NCBI GenBank assembly: GCA_002413325.1
Contig: DHWT01000157.1
Span: forward strand, 1-7,518
Source of the DNA: Chitinophagaceae bacterium UBA5175
Lineage (GTDB): Bacteria > Bacteroidota > Bacteroidia > Chitinophagales > Chitinophagaceae
Direction: 5' to 3'
DNA length: 7,518 nt
Shown here piece after piece: positions 7,083-7,518 of the stretch. Every line of letters begins with the position of its first letter. Position 1 is the stretch's first letter. The notes under the pieces were generated by a model. It saw only the letters and a list, made by a program, of their open reading frames with translations, was not told the DNA's origin and did no database searches. The position numbers and the translations under genes are program-made.

Positions 7083-7094
7083 TATATATATATA
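7083..7094. repeat. (TA)6 run
   Basis: Six uninterrupted TA dinucleotides lie within the most AT-rich part of the gap. Such a run is easily melted and could vary in length between strains. No function is evident. Confidence 0.7.
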
Positions 7095-7150
7095 TTTCTA
7101 ATGCATTAACTCTTCATAAAAGAAATTAAGTTTGACTTCTTTAAATTAAT

Positions 7151-7188
7151 GAATATTTAATAAACAGGTAATAATTTATTAAATTTTC
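7151..7188. repeat. Imperfect inverted repeat, 14-base arms
   Basis: GAATATTTAATAAA (7151-7164) and TTTATTAAATTTTC (7175-7188) pair at 13 of 14 positions across a 10-base spacer. The stem is nearly all A-T pairs, closed by one G-C pair at its base. It could form a weak hairpin in RNA or act as a binding site. Chance is a real alternative in DNA this AT-rich. Confidence 0.5.
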
Positions 7189-7243
7189 AAACAGTATTAC
7201 AATCCCTTGGAAAGTTTAAATATGGGTATTTTTTAGACCGTCC

Positions 7244-7283
7244 TGTAATATTTTTTACATGTAATAAATTTATATTTTGTAAT
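7244..7283. promoter_or_regulatory. TGTAAT repeat cluster with a CRP-like dyad
   Basis: TGTAAT occurs at 7244-7249, 7260-7265 and 7278-7283. The first copy forms the dyad TGTAA-N6-TTACA (7244-7259), which has the spacing of CRP/FNR-type operators. TTACATGTAA (7255-7264) is a perfect 10-base palindrome. The cluster lies about 175-210 bases upstream of the next start codon. Regulator binding is inferred from symmetry only. Confidence 0.3.
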
Positions 7284-7309
7284 TGTCTGATAAATACTGG
7301 TTTATATTG

Positions 7310-7344
7310 GCTGCGAAATTCACTTCCTTTTTTTTATTTGCAGC
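7310..7344. repeat. Bulged inverted repeat
   Basis: GCTGC (7310-7314) pairs with GCAGC (7340-7344), and AAAT (7316-7319) pairs with ATTT (7336-7339). This leaves G7315 bulged and a 16-base loop containing eight T residues. It is one of the few GC-containing stems in the gap. Its role is unknown. Confidence 0.35.
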
Positions 7345-7397
7345 GAATGTGGATTTGATATTGTCTAATCAAGAAAAGGGAATATTTAACATTTTTT

Positions 7398-7426
7398 TTT
7401 GTTGGATATAAAACTTCCCTATTTTG
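7398..7426 (+). promoter_or_regulatory. Probable promoter of the right-edge exported protein gene
   Basis: TTTG at 7398-7401 is followed after 18 bases by TATTTTG (7420-7426), one base shorter than the TAnnTTTG consensus, and then by CACG. The pair approximates the Bacteroidota -33/-7 promoter. A start a few bases downstream would give a leader of roughly 22-25 bases before the ATG at 7456. Confidence 0.5.
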
Positions 7427-7455
7427 CACGATCTAAATTCAAAACTCACAGTCAC

Positions 7456-7518
7456 ATGAGAAAATTTCTATCACTGTTAGCGGTGCTAGTGCTTTTAGGC
7501 TCATTAGCATTTTCGCAA
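7456..7518 (+). CDS. 5' end of an exported protein, probably a SusC/RagA-like TonB-dependent transporter (partial)
   Basis: Only 21 codons are present before the window ends. They encode a textbook signal peptide: MRKF, then a hydrophobic core LLAVLVLLGSLAF, then SQ at the expected cleavage site. A promoter word and an A-rich leader stand directly upstream. Signal peptides of this form, with a long AT-rich leader region, are typical of SusC/RagA outer-membrane transporters in Chitinophagaceae. The same start could also belong to another secreted protein, so the family call is inference while the exported nature is well supported. Confidence 0.7.
   Translation, partial: MRKFLSLLAVLVLLGSLAFSQ

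Larger units (their letters stand above)
6987..7455. other. AT-rich non-coding gap
   Basis: This 469-base stretch has no credible ORF on either strand. Counting by line gives 90 G+C in 7021-7440 (about 21%) and only 25 in 7021-7200 (about 14%). It holds a 24-base perfect palindrome, a (TA)6 run at 7083-7094, several TTTATTAA or TTAATAAA words (7004, 7020, 7042, 7157, 7175), a 14-base inverted repeat, three TGTAAT words, a bulged hairpin and a promoter at the right end. It probably combines the 3' end of the DUF3467 transcript with the control region of the next gene. No tRNA or known riboswitch was recognised. Confidence 0.75.

Noticed and set aside
7310..7350. Riboswitch or structured leader upstream of the right-edge gene
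   Set aside because: Only one short bulged stem is present, no known riboswitch core is recognisable, and the best promoter lies downstream of it, so it would not be in the leader.

Overview
The window looks like a chromosomal segment of a Bacteroidota bacterium, probably of the Chitinophagaceae type. The evidence is the gene content: a TPR/beta-propeller/OmpA-domain protein, a helix-hairpin-helix protein fused to a long beta-rich tail, a DUF3467 protein and a probable SusC/RagA-like signal peptide. Several genes are also preceded by Bacteroidota-type -7 promoter words (TAnnTTTG), and strong Shine-Dalgarno sequences are absent. The genus cannot be fixed from the sequence alone.

Layout. Positions 1-133 hold no gene I can support. 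A minus-strand block follows, read from right to left. It begins with folD (3621-2746), continues 2 bases later with queE (2743-2117), and then, after a 72-base gap with its own promoter word, reaches a 636-residue envelope protein (2044-134). That protein has a signal peptide, TPRs, a five-bladed PD40 propeller, a carboxypeptidase-regulatory-like domain and an OmpA peptidoglycan-binding domain, the same domain order as PorE of the type IX secretion system. A divergent plus-strand block starts at 3725. It is a two-gene unit overlapping by 4 bases (ATGA): a 273-residue exported beta-rich protein resembling PorV/PorQ-like barrels, and a 694-residue exported protein with one ComEA-like HhH domain followed by a predicted outer-membrane barrel. 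A DUF3467 gene (6678-6986) follows with its own promoter words. Then comes a 469-base, very AT-rich gap (90 G+C in the 420 bases 7021-7440, about 21%, against about 47% in a coding line I counted). It is rich in palindromes and inverted repeats. At the right edge is the first 63 bases of a new gene that encode a signal peptide, probably of a SusC/RagA-type TonB-dependent transporter.

How the genes fit together. folD and queE are housekeeping enzymes (one-carbon folate metabolism; queuosine precursor synthesis) and are probably co-transcribed. Most of the other genes belong to the cell envelope. The least understood part is the barrel plus HhH-barrel pair, which would put a DNA-binding-type fold on the periplasmic side of the outer membrane. 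No mobile element, CRISPR array, tRNA or rRNA was seen.
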